A stretch of DNA of 40,019 nt from Ruminococcus sp. Lineage in GTDB: Bacteria > Bacillota > Clostridia > Oscillospirales > Acutalibacteraceae. Position numbers and translations under genes: made by a program. The stretch is from positions 1 to 40,019 of the forward strand of contig JAFLSM010000021.1 of the NCBI GenBank assembly GCA_022510955.1, given 5' to 3'. Shown piece by piece: positions 8,401 through 16,591 of this stretch (the first letter of the stretch is position 1; each line of letters begins with the position of its first letter). The notes beneath the pieces were generated by a model, which saw nothing but the letters and a program-made list of their open reading frames with translations, was not told the origin of the DNA and did no database searches.

Positions 8401-9810
8401 GAGTATCAATCAAAATCTCACAGATATACAGAAGAATTGTTCGGTAAAAGCAATGTGTTCAAGGCAGGAACAATTTCCACGGTTGCCGAAAAAACAGCCT
8501 TTGGTTATGTTAAAAAGTATACATCAGAGCGTGGAATTACAATGCACAAGGCAGAGGAAAAGCGACTTGCAATGGGTTGTACCGGCGTTAAGAGAACAAC
8601 AGGCCAGCACCCGGGAGGTATGGTTGTTGTTCCAAGAACAAATGAGGTTTACGACTTTTGCCCTGTACAGCATCCTGCTGATAAGATGAGCTCCGATAAT
8701 ATTACGACTCACTTTGACTTCCATTCAATTCATGATACAATCACAAAACTTGATGAGCTCGGACACGATGTTCCGACAATCTATCATTATCTTGAAGAGT
8801 ACACCGGTATTCCTGTTATGGATGTTTCTATGAGCGACCCTGATGTAATGTCCTTGTTTACTTCTCCAAAGGCTTTGGGAGTAACAAAAGAGGATATTGA
8901 TTGTGATACGGGTACATTGAGTATCCCCGAATGTGGTACAGGCTTTGTAAGAGGAATGCTTGTAGAAACAAAACCGAAAACATTCACTGACCTATTGCAG
9001 GTTTCAGGTCTTTCTCATGGTACCGATGTATGGCTTGGAAACGCACAGGAGCTAATTCGTAACGGCACTTGTAATATTTCCGAGGTAATAGGTACTCGTG
9101 ACTCTATTATGACTTACCTTATGCATAAGGGACTTGACCCGAGTATGTCATTCAAGATTATGGAGATTGTCCGAAAAGGTAATGCTACAAAGCTTCTTAC
9201 CGAAGAACATTTTACAGCTATGCGTGAACATAATGTTCCTGAGTGGTACATTGATTCTTGTATGAAAATCAAGTATATGTTCCCAAAGGCTCATGCCGCT
9301 GCATATATGATTGCAGCTTTGCGTCTTGCCTGGTACAAGGTGCACAAACCTATTGAATATTACGCTGCTTACTTTACAGTCCGCAGTGAAAACCTGGACG
9401 GCGGCGTTGTTATGAAGGGTCATAAGGCTGTTCGTGACAGAATGAATGTAATCAAACAAAAAATGAGTGTACATGAGGCATCTGCTAAAGAAGAGGCAGA
9501 ATACGGTATTCTTCAAATTGTAAATGAAATGTTTGCAAGAGGTATCGAAGTATTGCCGATAGATGTATATAAATCAAAGGCAAGTATGTTTGTTGTGGAG
9601 GACGGAAAAATCAGACTGCCGTTTTCGACAATTCCAGGGTTAGGTGAGGCAGCTGCAATCTTACTTGAAGAGTCAGGTGCTGTTAATGAGTATCTATCTA
9701 TTGAAGATATGCAGATAAAAACAAAGGTTTCTAAAAGTATTATTGAAAGTTTAAAGGAACTGGGTGTGCTTGGCGACTTGCCTGAAAGTTCACAAATGTC
9801 GTTATTTTAG
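5440..9810 (+). CDS. polC: DNA polymerase III alpha subunit, Gram-positive PolC type
   Basis: The replicative polymerase with built-in proofreading. The ATG at 5440 is preceded by AGAAGGGAA. An in-frame TTG at 5407 has no such site, so the protein has 1456 residues, close to the usual PolC length. Domains in order are an N-terminal region and an OB fold (about residues 235-330); a PHP domain starting at the VELHLHTNMSQMDAM block near 348; an inserted DEDD 3'-5' exonuclease from about 438 (FDLETTG); a Cys4 zinc motif (CPKC...CPEC, about 925-955) characteristic of PolC; and the polymerase core with catalytic PDIDLNFSG near 979. It follows ispG by 39 bases, and its stop overlaps the ribosome binding site of the next gene. 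Confidence 0.97.
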   Translation: MKNTLGYVFSSVFSGFELNAEVAGGILSKLNINKTARSVTLDVNFDGLVERNALFDAERKIARVLNVSNAVIKPHFSKELFTADYFSQLYIAIRRDVPSINGTLNNAEVTLEGNVLSINLLNGGKSLLDAKCFDKLLIKKIADEFDLHISVQYTGNFEINENSDEYKQAIENAEKQIQRVQLERAADFYNEEETISKNVQQSQVDNIVTEVEVREGKFATPQIVQSSIRPLYGRSIRGKMIPISSIAGDSGRVVIWGDIFDLEKRVTKSGDKNIFTIDITDYTGSTTVKVFNSIKESAVLDNVKKGNTIVVLGDVEYDKYAGELVVNARSIGTAEKVKVVDKAEKKRVELHLHTNMSQMDAMTSAGDLVNRAYQWGHKAVAITDHGVAQAFPDAMKAAERINKGEEKIKVIYGVEAYFMDDLVESVNGDADTSFDGTFICFDLETTGLSASRDKITEIGAVKVVNGEVVDTFSTFANPEMPIPRKITELTGITDDMVKDAPSQADAVRAFLDFADGCVLVAHNAPFDTSFIRQACSDMGIEYNFTSIDTVAIARAILTDIKNVKLNTIAKYLRLGDFNHHRASDDALMLAQIFIHFCNRLRDDYGITKTNEINTKIAGGDFKKLPTYHQIILVKNLVGLKNLYRLISYSHLNYFYKKPRIPKSELVKYRDGLILGSACCAGQLYDAILLGKPWGELKQIASFYDYLEIQPTGNNSFMLRNGRFDSVEDLHEIDRTIIKLAKELGKPVVATCDVHFMDPTDSEYRKILMTGGMGYKDAEDQAPLYFRTTAEMLKEFDWLDKNEAYEYVVENPNKIADMCESIRPIPEGTFPPNIEGAQEELIDITWKRAKDKYGDPLPEIVKARLDKELNSITTYGFSVLYMTAQKLVADSEAHGYLVGSRGSVGSSFVATMSGISEVNPLCPHYICPKCKHSEFIEDGSYGSGFDLPPKDCPECGTHMEQDGHEIPFETFLGFKGDKVPDIDLNFSGEYQSKSHRYTEELFGKSNVFKAGTISTVAEKTAFGYVKKYTSERGITMHKAEEKRLAMGCTGVKRTTGQHPGGMVVVPRTNEVYDFCPVQHPADKMSSDNITTHFDFHSIHDTITKLDELGHDVPTIYHYLEEYTGIPVMDVSMSDPDVMSLFTSPKALGVTKEDIDCDTGTLSIPECGTGFVRGMLVETKPKTFTDLLQVSGLSHGTDVWLGNAQELIRNGTCNISEVIGTRDSIMTYLMHKGLDPSMSFKIMEIVRKGNATKLLTEEHFTAMREHNVPEWYIDSCMKIKYMFPKAHAAAYMIAALRLAWYKVHKPIEYYAAYFTVRSENLDGGVVMKGHKAVRDRMNVIKQKMSVHEASAKEEAEYGILQIVNEMFARGIEVLPIDVYKSKASMFVVEDGKIRLPFSTIPGLGEAAAILLEESGAVNEYLSIEDMQIKTKVSKSIIESLKELGVLGDLPESSQMSLF

Positions 9811-9822
9811 GAAGTGATATTA

Positions 9823-11196
9823 TTGAAAAAATTTCTTTCATTGCGTAATGTGCTTATTTGTATTGCTTTTACGGTTTTGTTACTGTTAATCAAAGACAAT
9901 ATAAAGATCGTTTGGGATATTGTATGCACATTTGCATCTGTACTTACTCCGTTTATAATAGGATTTTTGTTTGCTTATATTTTGAACTATCCATACAAAT
10001 TTTTCTATTCTACGGTGTTTGGAAAGATTGGAACAAAGCGTCCAAGGCTTAAAAATATGAAAAAGCCTTTGGCTATAATCTGCACATATACTATAGTTTT
10101 GGCTTTATTTGTTGTTTTGATTTGGATTGTTGTTCCTCAAATTATCGATAATATTTCAACTCTGGCTGAAAGTATGCCGATATATTTTGATACAGGAATG
10201 AATTATGTTGATCAATTTATCAGCTGGCTTAACGAGACTTTCCATGCAGGTATTGATGAGGACAATTATTTGAGTTTAATCGTCGAAGAATTGTTTAATT
10301 ACCTCAGAAGCAATGATGCTAAAGATTTTGCATCAGGAGCAAGTAATTACTTACTTCAAATGCTTTCAGGCACGGCAAAAGGTGTTTATAATTTTATAAT
10401 GGCTGTAATTATTTCTGTTTACTTTCTTGCTTCAAAGGAACAACTTTGTCGACAGGTTAAAAAAATAGCTGTTGCATTTTTTCCAATCAAGTATTTGCCT
10501 AAAATTTATGAGATTGTTGATATCACCGATACAAAGTGCGGTCGTTTTTTGGTAGGTGATATTATTGATGCTGCGGTTATTGGTATACTTCATTTTATTG
10601 TTCTCGCTGTTTTGCAGGTACCATATTCTCCGTTGATTGCAGTGCTTGTAGGAATTACAAACATCATTCCGTTCTTTGGTCCCTTTATCGGATCAATTCC
10701 AAGCTGTTTCATTCTCTTGCTCGTAAATCCATGGGAAATGGTCAAGTTCTTGATTGTTAATATTATACTTCAACAGATTGACGGTAACCTTATTAAACCA
10801 AAGATTATCGGCGGACAAGTTGGTTTATCTGGCTTTTGGGTATTATTTAGCGTACTTGTCGGAAATTCGCTATTTGGTATTCCGGGACTTATTTTGGGAA
10901 CGCCCATATATGCAGTTATTTATTATCTTGTTAAAAAGCAAACTCGCATTAAAATTACCGAAAAAGGAAAAATTGCCAGGGAGGCTCTTGATTTTGAAGT
11001 GTTAAACTACGCAAAAATTGCCGAGGAACAAAAGCGATTGCGTGAAGAAAAGGAAACTATGCAGCGTGAAAAGCTGAGAAGACTTATTCATCTTGATAAG
11101 TTTGATAAATCTTCTGATGATGAGGAAGATGATGAAAGTCAAATAAATTCAGAAGATACTGACAATAACGAAGATCACAAAGATAATGAGTCTTAA
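9823..11196 (+). CDS. AI-2E/PerM-family membrane transporter
   Basis: A polytopic inner-membrane protein of the AI-2E transporter (PerM/TqsA/YtvI) family. The family is implicated in the export of small molecules or ions, but the substrate here is unknown. I prefer the TTG at 9823. AGGAAGTG (9809-9816) sits six bases before it, whereas the GTG at 9814 would lie inside that site. The resulting 457-residue protein has paired N-terminal helices, a central soluble loop, and a C-terminal helix cluster with the family-like motif PLIAVLVGITNIIPFFGPFIGSIP (about residues 270-290, quoted in part) and the PKIIGGQVGLSGFWVL block. The last 70 residues form a charged tail that ends in a strongly acidic stretch. 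It is translationally coupled to polC. Confidence 0.85.
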   Translation: MKKFLSLRNVLICIAFTVLLLLIKDNIKIVWDIVCTFASVLTPFIIGFLFAYILNYPYKFFYSTVFGKIGTKRPRLKNMKKPLAIICTYTIVLALFVVLIWIVVPQIIDNISTLAESMPIYFDTGMNYVDQFISWLNETFHAGIDEDNYLSLIVEELFNYLRSNDAKDFASGASNYLLQMLSGTAKGVYNFIMAVIISVYFLASKEQLCRQVKKIAVAFFPIKYLPKIYEIVDITDTKCGRFLVGDIIDAAVIGILHFIVLAVLQVPYSPLIAVLVGITNIIPFFGPFIGSIPSCFILLLVNPWEMVKFLIVNIILQQIDGNLIKPKIIGGQVGLSGFWVLFSVLVGNSLFGIPGLILGTPIYAVIYYLVKKQTRIKITEKGKIAREALDFEVLNYAKIAEEQKRLREEKETMQREKLRRLIHLDKFDKSSDDEEDDESQINSEDTDNNEDHKDNES

Positions 11197-11200
11197 AAAT

Positions 11201-11229
11201 TTGACATTTTGTTTTTATTGTGGTAACAT
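11201..11229 (+). promoter_or_regulatory. promoter of the histidine operon
   Basis: A consensus -35 box TTGACA (11201-11206), a 17-base spacer and a TAACAT -10 box (11224-11229) lie between the AI-2E-type gene and hisZ. The predicted transcript starts about 35 bases before the hisZ ATG. That leaves no room for a T-box or attenuator leader, so control is more likely by a repressor at the palindrome just downstream. Confidence 0.75.
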
Positions 11230-11243
11230 ATTAACGCATTAGC

Positions 11244-11255
11244 ATACTAAAGTAT
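11244..11255. promoter_or_regulatory. candidate operator palindrome before hisZ
   Basis: ATACTAAAGTAT is a perfect inverted repeat (ATACT/AGTAT around AA). It lies 14 bases after the -10 box and 14 bases before the hisZ start, within the early transcribed region. The position suits repression of the his operon, but no regulator gene is visible in the window. Short AT-rich palindromes also arise by chance. Confidence 0.3.
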
Positions 11256-11269
11256 ATTAAGAGGTATTT

Positions 11270-12439
11270 ATGAAAAAGTATTTAAAAATTACTCCTGAGG
11301 GAACAAAAGATTTTTTGTTTGCCGAATGTTCTGCTATGGATGACATTTGCGGCAAAGTTGAAGATGTGTTTGTCACTCGAGGATTTAAGAGAGTTATAAC
11401 ACCGGGTATTGAGTTTTATGATATTTTCTCTTTGCCTTGCTGTGGAATTGCGCAGGAGACAATGTTTAAAACAACTGACAATAAAGGCAGACTAGTTGTA
11501 GTTCGCCCTGATTCAACACTACCTATTGCTCGTATGGTGGCAACAAGGCTTAAGAATGGAACACTACCTGTTAAGCTTTATTACAAACAGGCTGTATATC
11601 GCAACAATCCTACTCTTACAGGCAGAAGAAATGAAAATATGCAGATGGGTGTTGAGCTTGTCGGTGCAGGTGGAAAAAGAGCAGACCTTGAGATTCTGAC
11701 TACTGCTGTTGACTGTATCTCATCAGTTGCTGATGATTTCAGATTTGAGCTTGGTCACGCCGAGGTTTTTGATTCTCTTTCCCAGGAACTCAATATTGAC
11801 GAAGATTATAAAGAGAAAATCAGAATTTCCATTGAGGGAAAAAATTACTCTGCACTTAATAATCTGCTTGATAAACTTGAACCCTGCAATGCAGTAAATG
11901 CTATCAGAAGTCTTCCTTCACTTTTTGGCGGTGAAGAGGTGTTTGAAAAAGCCTCAAAAATTTGTGAGGGCACAAAGGCAGTTGAAGCTCTTGAGTATTT
12001 ACATTCCTTATATAATGATCTTGTTCCTCTTGGACTGGGTGATAAGCTTATTATTGACCTTGGTCTTGTTCAGCGTAATGATTATTATACCGGAATGGTG
12101 TTTACAGGTTATATAAATGGTATTGGTGACGCTGTTATTTCAGGTGGCAGATATGATAATCTGCTTTCGGAATTTGATGCTCCTATGTGTGCAGCAGGAT
12201 TTGCTGTTGACACTGATGCAATTACAATCAAAAGACTGATTGATGATAATGTTGATTACTCTGACAATCCAGATGTACTTGTTTATTCCGCTGATGGTCA
12301 TGAAATTGAGGCAATCAAAAAGGTTGCAGAACTTAATGCTCAGGGCAAAAAGGCTCAGTTCAGCGTTCTTGACACACTTGAAAAGACTCAGAAATATGCC
12401 GATGAGCGTGGTATAGCAGAGGTAATGGTAATAGAATAA
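11270..12439 (+). CDS. hisZ: ATP phosphoribosyltransferase regulatory subunit
   Basis: A class II histidyl-tRNA-synthetase-like protein that lacks tRNA charging and forms a hetero-octamer with short HisG, giving activity and histidine feedback inhibition. The 389 residues cover the catalytic-like core. Motif 2 is recognisable (VVRPDSTLPIARM, then YYKQAVYRNNP) and so is the C-terminal core block (RNDYYTGMVF, then ISGGRYDNLL). AGAGG precedes the ATG. The call of HisZ over HisS rests on its position directly before a 209-residue HisG, which needs HisZ, and on its weak match to HisRS-specific loops. It is the first gene of the his operon. Confidence 0.93.
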   Translation: MKKYLKITPEGTKDFLFAECSAMDDICGKVEDVFVTRGFKRVITPGIEFYDIFSLPCCGIAQETMFKTTDNKGRLVVVRPDSTLPIARMVATRLKNGTLPVKLYYKQAVYRNNPTLTGRRNENMQMGVELVGAGGKRADLEILTTAVDCISSVADDFRFELGHAEVFDSLSQELNIDEDYKEKIRISIEGKNYSALNNLLDKLEPCNAVNAIRSLPSLFGGEEVFEKASKICEGTKAVEALEYLHSLYNDLVPLGLGDKLIIDLGLVQRNDYYTGMVFTGYINGIGDAVISGGRYDNLLSEFDAPMCAAGFAVDTDAITIKRLIDDNVDYSDNPDVLVYSADGHEIEAIKKVAELNAQGKKAQFSVLDTLEKTQKYADERGIAEVMVIE

Positions 12440-12460
12440 TCAGCGTTAGGGGATAAGTAT

Positions 12461-13090
12461 ATGAAATCGCTTAGAATTGCTCTCACAAAGGGCAGACTTG
12501 AAAAAACAACAATCGAATTATTAGAAAAAATAGGTTATAATTGTGACGAGGTCAAAAACAAGGGCAGAAGACTAATTTTACCTGTTGGGAACAATGAGTT
12601 TGAGGTTGTGCTTGCAAAAGCCGCCGATGTTATTACATATGTTGAACACGGAGTATGTGATCTTGGTGTTGTCGGCAAGGATACAATTCTTGAGAATGGC
12701 AATTCATTTTATGAACTGCTTGATTTGGGCTTTGGTAAGTGCAGATTTGCTTTGGCAACAAAAAAGGATTATGACTTTTACAGTGGATACAAGACCAAAA
12801 CAATAGCTACAAAATATCCAAATGTTACCCGTGCATTTTTTGATGATAAAAATATGGATGTTCGTATTATTAAGATTGAAGGCTCTGTTGAGCTTGCGCC
12901 TCTTGTAGGACTTGCTGACGGAATCGTTGATATAGTTGAAACAGGTTCAACACTTAAGGCAAACGGACTTGAGGTTATTGAATGGGTAACAGATATTTCG
13001 GCTCGCTTAATTGCGAACACAGCAAGTCTTAAACTTCGCAAGAAAGAAATTGAGGAACTTCAAAATAAATTGGAGGCTGTGACAAAATGA
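12461..13090 (+). CDS. hisG: ATP phosphoribosyltransferase, short form
   Basis: Catalyses the first step of histidine synthesis, joining ATP and PRPP to give phosphoribosyl-ATP. At 209 residues it is the short form lacking the C-terminal regulatory domain, which is why hisZ accompanies it. Signature segments are ALTKGRLEK at the N-terminus, GVCDLGVVGKDTI, and the PRPP-binding DIVETGSTLKANGLEVIE block near residues 160-177. TAGGGGATAAG lies before the ATG. The end overlaps the hisD start by four bases (ATGA), which suggests translational coupling. Confidence 0.96.
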   Translation: MKSLRIALTKGRLEKTTIELLEKIGYNCDEVKNKGRRLILPVGNNEFEVVLAKAADVITYVEHGVCDLGVVGKDTILENGNSFYELLDLGFGKCRFALATKKDYDFYSGYKTKTIATKYPNVTRAFFDDKNMDVRIIKIEGSVELAPLVGLADGIVDIVETGSTLKANGLEVIEWVTDISARLIANTASLKLRKKEIEELQNKLEAVTK

Positions 13091-14379
13091 TTATAACAGT
13101 AACTGCTGACGGAGTAAAGGAATATGAATTTATTGAAATGCTCAAAAAAAGAGCACAAAATTCTGATAAGAATGTTATTCCTGCCGTATCTGAAATTATC
13201 GAAAATGTAAGAGAAAACGGCGATAAAGCCGTAAATGAATATACTGTAAAATTTGATGGCAAAGCACCGTCAAAGACTGAAATTACCGCTGATGAAATTG
13301 ATAGTCTTATTGCTCAGTGTGATGCAGACTACCTTGAAACAATCAAGAAAGCGGCTGCAAATATTTCCGACTTTCATAAGCGTCAACTTCAGCAGAGCTG
13401 GATGACCACAAAAGATAACGGTGTAATATTGGGTCAGCGTATTCGAGGTTTAAAGCGTGTTGGTATTTATGTTCCGGGAGGCACTGCGGCATATCCTTCA
13501 TCTGTTCTTATGAATGCTATTCCTGCAAAGATTGCAGGTGTTGAAGAAATTATAATGTGTACACCACCTATGAAAGATGGTAAGCCTAACCCTAATATTA
13601 TAGCCGCTGCAAAAGAGGCGGGCGTTGATAGAATCTTCCTTATTGGAGGCGCTCAGGCGGTTGCTGCGTTGGCTTATGGTACAGAAACAGTTCCAAAGGT
13701 TGACAAGATTGTAGGTCCTGGAAACATCTTTGTTGCTACTGCAAAAAAGTTGCTTTATGGAACAGTTGATATTGATATGATTGCAGGTCCAAGTGAAATT
13801 TTGATTGTTGCCGACAGTTCAGCCAATCCAAAGTTCCTTGCGGCTGACCTTATGAGTCAGGCGGAGCATGACAAGCTTGCCTCAGCAATCTTGCTTACTG
13901 ACAGTGCAGAAATAGCAGAGAAAACAAAGCTTGAGCTTGAAGAACAGATGAAAAAGCTCTCAAGAAAAGAAATTATAGAATCTTCAATCAACAATTTTGG
14001 TGCAATTATTGTTTGCAGCAATATGAACCAAGCTGTTGAATTTGCAAACGAACTTGCTCCGGAGCATTTAGAGGTCTGCTGTAACAATCCTATGGAATAT
14101 ATTGGAAAGCTTGATAATGCAGGCTCTGTATTCCTTGGTAATTACAGTCCTGAACCGCTTGGCGACTATTTTGCAGGACCAAACCATGTTCTTCCCACAA
14201 GCGGTACTGCAAGATTTTTCTCACCGCTTTCAGTTGACAGCTTTGTTAAGAAATCAAGTTTTATCTATTATACAGAGGATGCTCTCAGAGCGGATGCAGA
14301 GGATGTTATCAGATTTGCTGATACAGAGGGACTTACTGCACACGCAAATTCAATCAAGGTGAGATTTGATATCAAGTAA
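13087..14379 (+). CDS. hisD: histidinol dehydrogenase
   Basis: A zinc- and NAD-dependent enzyme that oxidises histidinol to histidine, the last two steps of the pathway. The 430-residue length is standard. Conserved stretches are VGIYVPGGTAAYPSS, IVGPGNIFVATAKKLL, DMIAGPSEILIVAD, the catalytic and zinc-binding SQAEHDK segment, and PLGDYFAGPNHVLPTSGTAR near the C-terminus. The start overlaps hisG by four bases and is preceded by TTGGAGG. An 87-base gap follows it, the largest inside the operon. Confidence 0.97.
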   Translation: MIITVTADGVKEYEFIEMLKKRAQNSDKNVIPAVSEIIENVRENGDKAVNEYTVKFDGKAPSKTEITADEIDSLIAQCDADYLETIKKAAANISDFHKRQLQQSWMTTKDNGVILGQRIRGLKRVGIYVPGGTAAYPSSVLMNAIPAKIAGVEEIIMCTPPMKDGKPNPNIIAAAKEAGVDRIFLIGGAQAVAALAYGTETVPKVDKIVGPGNIFVATAKKLLYGTVDIDMIAGPSEILIVADSSANPKFLAADLMSQAEHDKLASAILLTDSAEIAEKTKLELEEQMKKLSRKEIIESSINNFGAIIVCSNMNQAVEFANELAPEHLEVCCNNPMEYIGKLDNAGSVFLGNYSPEPLGDYFAGPNHVLPTSGTARFFSPLSVDSFVKKSSFIYYTEDALRADAEDVIRFADTEGLTAHANSIKVRFDIK

Positions 14380-14402
14380 TTGCTATAGTTTTCAGATAAT
14401 TA

Positions 14403-14431
14403 TTGTAATATAGGGAAAAGTGTAGTATAAT
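14403..14431 (+). promoter_or_regulatory. possible internal promoter before hisB
   Basis: TTGTAA (14403-14408), a 17-base spacer and a perfect TATAAT (14426-14431) lie in the 87-base hisD-hisB gap, 35 bases before the hisB start. It would allow hisBAIE to be transcribed separately from hisZGD. The gap is AT-rich, so a chance match is possible. Confidence 0.5.
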
Positions 14432-14466
14432 TATTTTTAGATTAATTATGTTTTGCGAGGTATATT

Positions 14467-15045
14467 ATGCGTTGTGCTGATATTACAAGAAAAACCAAAG
14501 AAACCGACATTTCTCTTAAAGTGAATCTTGATGGCGGTGAGGTTAAAATTCAAACAGGTATCGGCTTTTTTGACCATATGCTCAATTCTTTTGCTACTCA
14601 CGGTGGTTTTGGTCTTGAACTTACTGTTAAGGGTGATCTTGAGGTTGATGAGCATCACACTGTTGAGGATACAGGAATTGTGCTTGGCAAGGCATTTTCT
14701 GACGCATTGGGTGACAAGGGCTCAATAGACAGATTCGGAAGTTTTTATGTTCCGATGGATGAAGCACTTGCTTTTGCCTCTGTTGACATCAGTGGACGAC
14801 CTTTCTTGGTTTTTGATGCTGATTTTCCACAGGAAAGATGCGGAGGATATGGCTGTGCAATGACGGTTGAGTTTATGCGTGCATTTGCTTATAATGCAGG
14901 AATAACGCTTCATATAAAGTCTTTGTACGGTGACAATTCTCACCACATTACAGAGGCTGTTTACAAAGCAGTTGCACACGCATTAAGACTTGCTGTAAAA
15001 CAGAATGATTTAAATAAACCACTTTCAACAAAGGGTGTGTTATAA
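14467..15045 (+). CDS. hisB: imidazoleglycerol-phosphate dehydratase
   Basis: A manganese-dependent monofunctional dehydratase that makes imidazole acetol-phosphate. It has 192 residues, the usual size for the form without the N-terminal histidinol-phosphatase domain. Metal-binding motifs are visible: GFFDHML near residues 34-40, DEHHTVED, the CGGYG segment, and the second histidine cluster DNSHHITEA. GCGAGG precedes the ATG. The stop codon overlaps the hisA start by one base (TAATG). This leaves no room for a hisH gene, which many bacteria carry at this point. Confidence 0.96.
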   Translation: MRCADITRKTKETDISLKVNLDGGEVKIQTGIGFFDHMLNSFATHGGFGLELTVKGDLEVDEHHTVEDTGIVLGKAFSDALGDKGSIDRFGSFYVPMDEALAFASVDISGRPFLVFDADFPQERCGGYGCAMTVEFMRAFAYNAGITLHIKSLYGDNSHHITEAVYKAVAHALRLAVKQNDLNKPLSTKGVL

Positions 15046-15764
15046 TGTATATATTACCGGCTATTGATATTAAGGACGGAAACTGTGTCCGTCTTTTTAA
15101 GGGCGACTATGCAACTGTAGAAAAGGTGGCAGAGTCACCATATATTGCTGCTCAGCAATTTGCTGATGCAGGAGTCCAATGGATGCATATGGTTGACCTT
15201 GACGGTGCCAAAGATGCAAAGCTTGTAAATGCAGATTTAATAGCTGATGTTGCCAAATCATCAGGATTGTCTGTTGAGGTTGGTGGCGGTATTCGTGATA
15301 TGAATGCCGTTGAATATTACCTCTCAAGAGGTATTGATCGCATTATTTTGGGTTCTGCAGCAGTTAAAAATCAACAGTTTGTTGTTGATGCAGTAAATGC
15401 TTATGGAGATAAAATTGTTGTCGGCATTGACGCAAAGAACGGTATGGTTAGAGCAGAGGGCTGGATTGATAACTCTGAGATCAATTACATAGAACTTGCA
15501 AAGCGTATGGAGAGCGTTGGTGTTCAGACTATTGTATTCACTGACATAGATCAGGACGGCACACTTGCCGGTCCTAATCTAAAACAGCTTGACGATCTTG
15601 TTCATGAGGTTTCGTGCAATGTTATTGCAAGCGGCGGCGTTGCAGTGCTTAAAGATATTATCAATCTTGCAGAGCTGAATGTTTATGGTGCAATTTGCGG
15701 AAAATCAATTTATTCCGGTACGCTTGATTTAAAACAGGCACTTGAAATAACAAGAAAGATATAG
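15045..15764 (+). CDS. hisA: ProFAR isomerase
   Basis: A TIM-barrel enzyme that isomerises the aminoaldose ProFAR to the ketose PRFAR, the substrate of HisHF. The 239-residue length is standard. Signatures are PAIDIKDGNCVRL with the catalytic acid Asp8, VEVGGGIRD, the GIDAKNG strand, TDIDQDGTLAGPN, and ASGGV at the end of the barrel. The YILPAID start and the DIDQDGT region match HisA better than its paralogue HisF, and the adjoining hisB and hisI agree. The partner enzymes HisH and HisF are not encoded nearby. Confidence 0.94.
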   Translation: MYILPAIDIKDGNCVRLFKGDYATVEKVAESPYIAAQQFADAGVQWMHMVDLDGAKDAKLVNADLIADVAKSSGLSVEVGGGIRDMNAVEYYLSRGIDRIILGSAAVKNQQFVVDAVNAYGDKIVVGIDAKNGMVRAEGWIDNSEINYIELAKRMESVGVQTIVFTDIDQDGTLAGPNLKQLDDLVHEVSCNVIASGGVAVLKDIINLAELNVYGAICGKSIYSGTLDLKQALEITRKI

Positions 15765-15773
15765 GTGTGAATT

Positions 15774-16088
15774 ATGGATTTTGATAAATATTTTGTAAAA
15801 TCGGATCTCATTCCTGCCGTAATTCAAGAAAAGTCAACAGGCGAAGTTTTAATGCTTGCTTATATGAACAAAGAAAGTATGCAAAAAACTTTTGAAACAG
15901 GCTATACTTGGTTTTGGTCAAGAAGCCGTCAGGAGCTTTGGAACAAGGGTGCCACATCGGGTCATTTGCAAAAGGTGATTGATATTTATGCTGATTGTGA
16001 TGATGATACTCTGCTGATAACTGTTCAACAGACAGGTGCAGCTTGTCATACAGGTAGCCATTCCTGTTTCTTTAAAACTTTGAAGTGA
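15774..16088 (+). CDS. hisI: phosphoribosyl-AMP cyclohydrolase
   Basis: A zinc metalloenzyme that opens the adenine ring of phosphoribosyl-AMP, the third pathway step. It is 104 residues long and is not fused to HisE. Conserved parts are the MLAYMNKES segment, [18 protein letters not shown], the Asp-rich DCDDDT metal site, and the zinc-binding cysteines in [11 protein letters not shown] at the C-terminus. It starts nine bases after hisA behind a GGTGTGAA site. hisE follows after 10 bases. Confidence 0.95.
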   Translation: MDFDKYFVKSDLIPAVIQEKSTGEVLMLAYMNKESMQKTFETGYTWFWSRSRQELWNKGATSGHLQKVIDIYADCDDDTLLITVQQTGAACHTGSHSCFFKTLK

Positions 16089-16098
16089 GGTAAATATA

Positions 16099-16431
16099 AT
16101 GAATGACAGAGAAGTGCTGGCTGCATTATATGCAACAGTATTAAATAGAAGAGATAATCCAAAGGAAGGCTCATATACCTGCTATTTGCTTGATAAGGGT
16201 CTTGATAAAATTCTTAAAAAGGTTGGCGAAGAGTGCAGCGAAACAATTATTGCCGCAAAAAACGGTGATAACAGTGAAACTGTTTATGAAGTTGCTGATT
16301 TAATTTATCATCTTATGGTTATGATGGTTGATCAGGGCATTGAACTTGATGCAGTGCTCAGCGAACTTGATAAAAGAAGTGAGAAAACCGGCAATCTTAA
16401 AACTTTCCATCAAGTTGATAAAAACTCATAA
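16099..16431 (+). CDS. hisE: phosphoribosyl-ATP pyrophosphohydrolase
   Basis: A MazG-like helical enzyme that removes pyrophosphate from phosphoribosyl-ATP, the second pathway step. The 110-residue length is normal for a stand-alone HisE. The family motifs are GSYTCYLLDKGLDKILKKVGEE, quoted here only in part, ending in the metal-binding EECSET cluster, and then EVADLIYHLMVMM with the second acidic pair. GTGAGGT precedes the ATG. It is the last gene of the operon; a strong hairpin ends the region at 16592-16619. Confidence 0.95.
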   Translation: MNDREVLAALYATVLNRRDNPKEGSYTCYLLDKGLDKILKKVGEECSETIIAAKNGDNSETVYEVADLIYHLMVMMVDQGIELDAVLSELDKRSEKTGNLKTFHQVDKNS

Positions 16432-16493
16432 AAGCAAAATTATCTTGTATACAAATTGAGCATACATAGTGATTTTATTAGACTTTATGCTAA

Positions 16494-16540
16494 TATCCAA
16501 TAAAAACTACTTATGAATATTCATAGGATTTTAATGGATA
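16494..16540. repeat. imperfect palindrome downstream of hisE
   Basis: The arms at 16495-16505 and 16529-16539 match in 10 of 11 positions. Between them is a perfect central palindrome (ATGAATATTCAT, 16513-16524). It lies in the 160-base stretch between hisE and the bidirectional terminator. No U-run follows directly. It may be a retroregulatory hairpin or a chance AT-rich structure; nothing else is recognisable in this stretch. Confidence 0.35.
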
Positions 16541-16591
16541 GTAGTATTAATGTCAGACAATTTTTTAGTTATATTTTTAAAGTAAAATAAT

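Noticed and set aside
8159..8689. 176-residue plus-strand frame inside polC
   Set aside because: It lies wholly within the well-supported polC frame, has basic, low-complexity composition and no recognisable domain or ribosome binding site.
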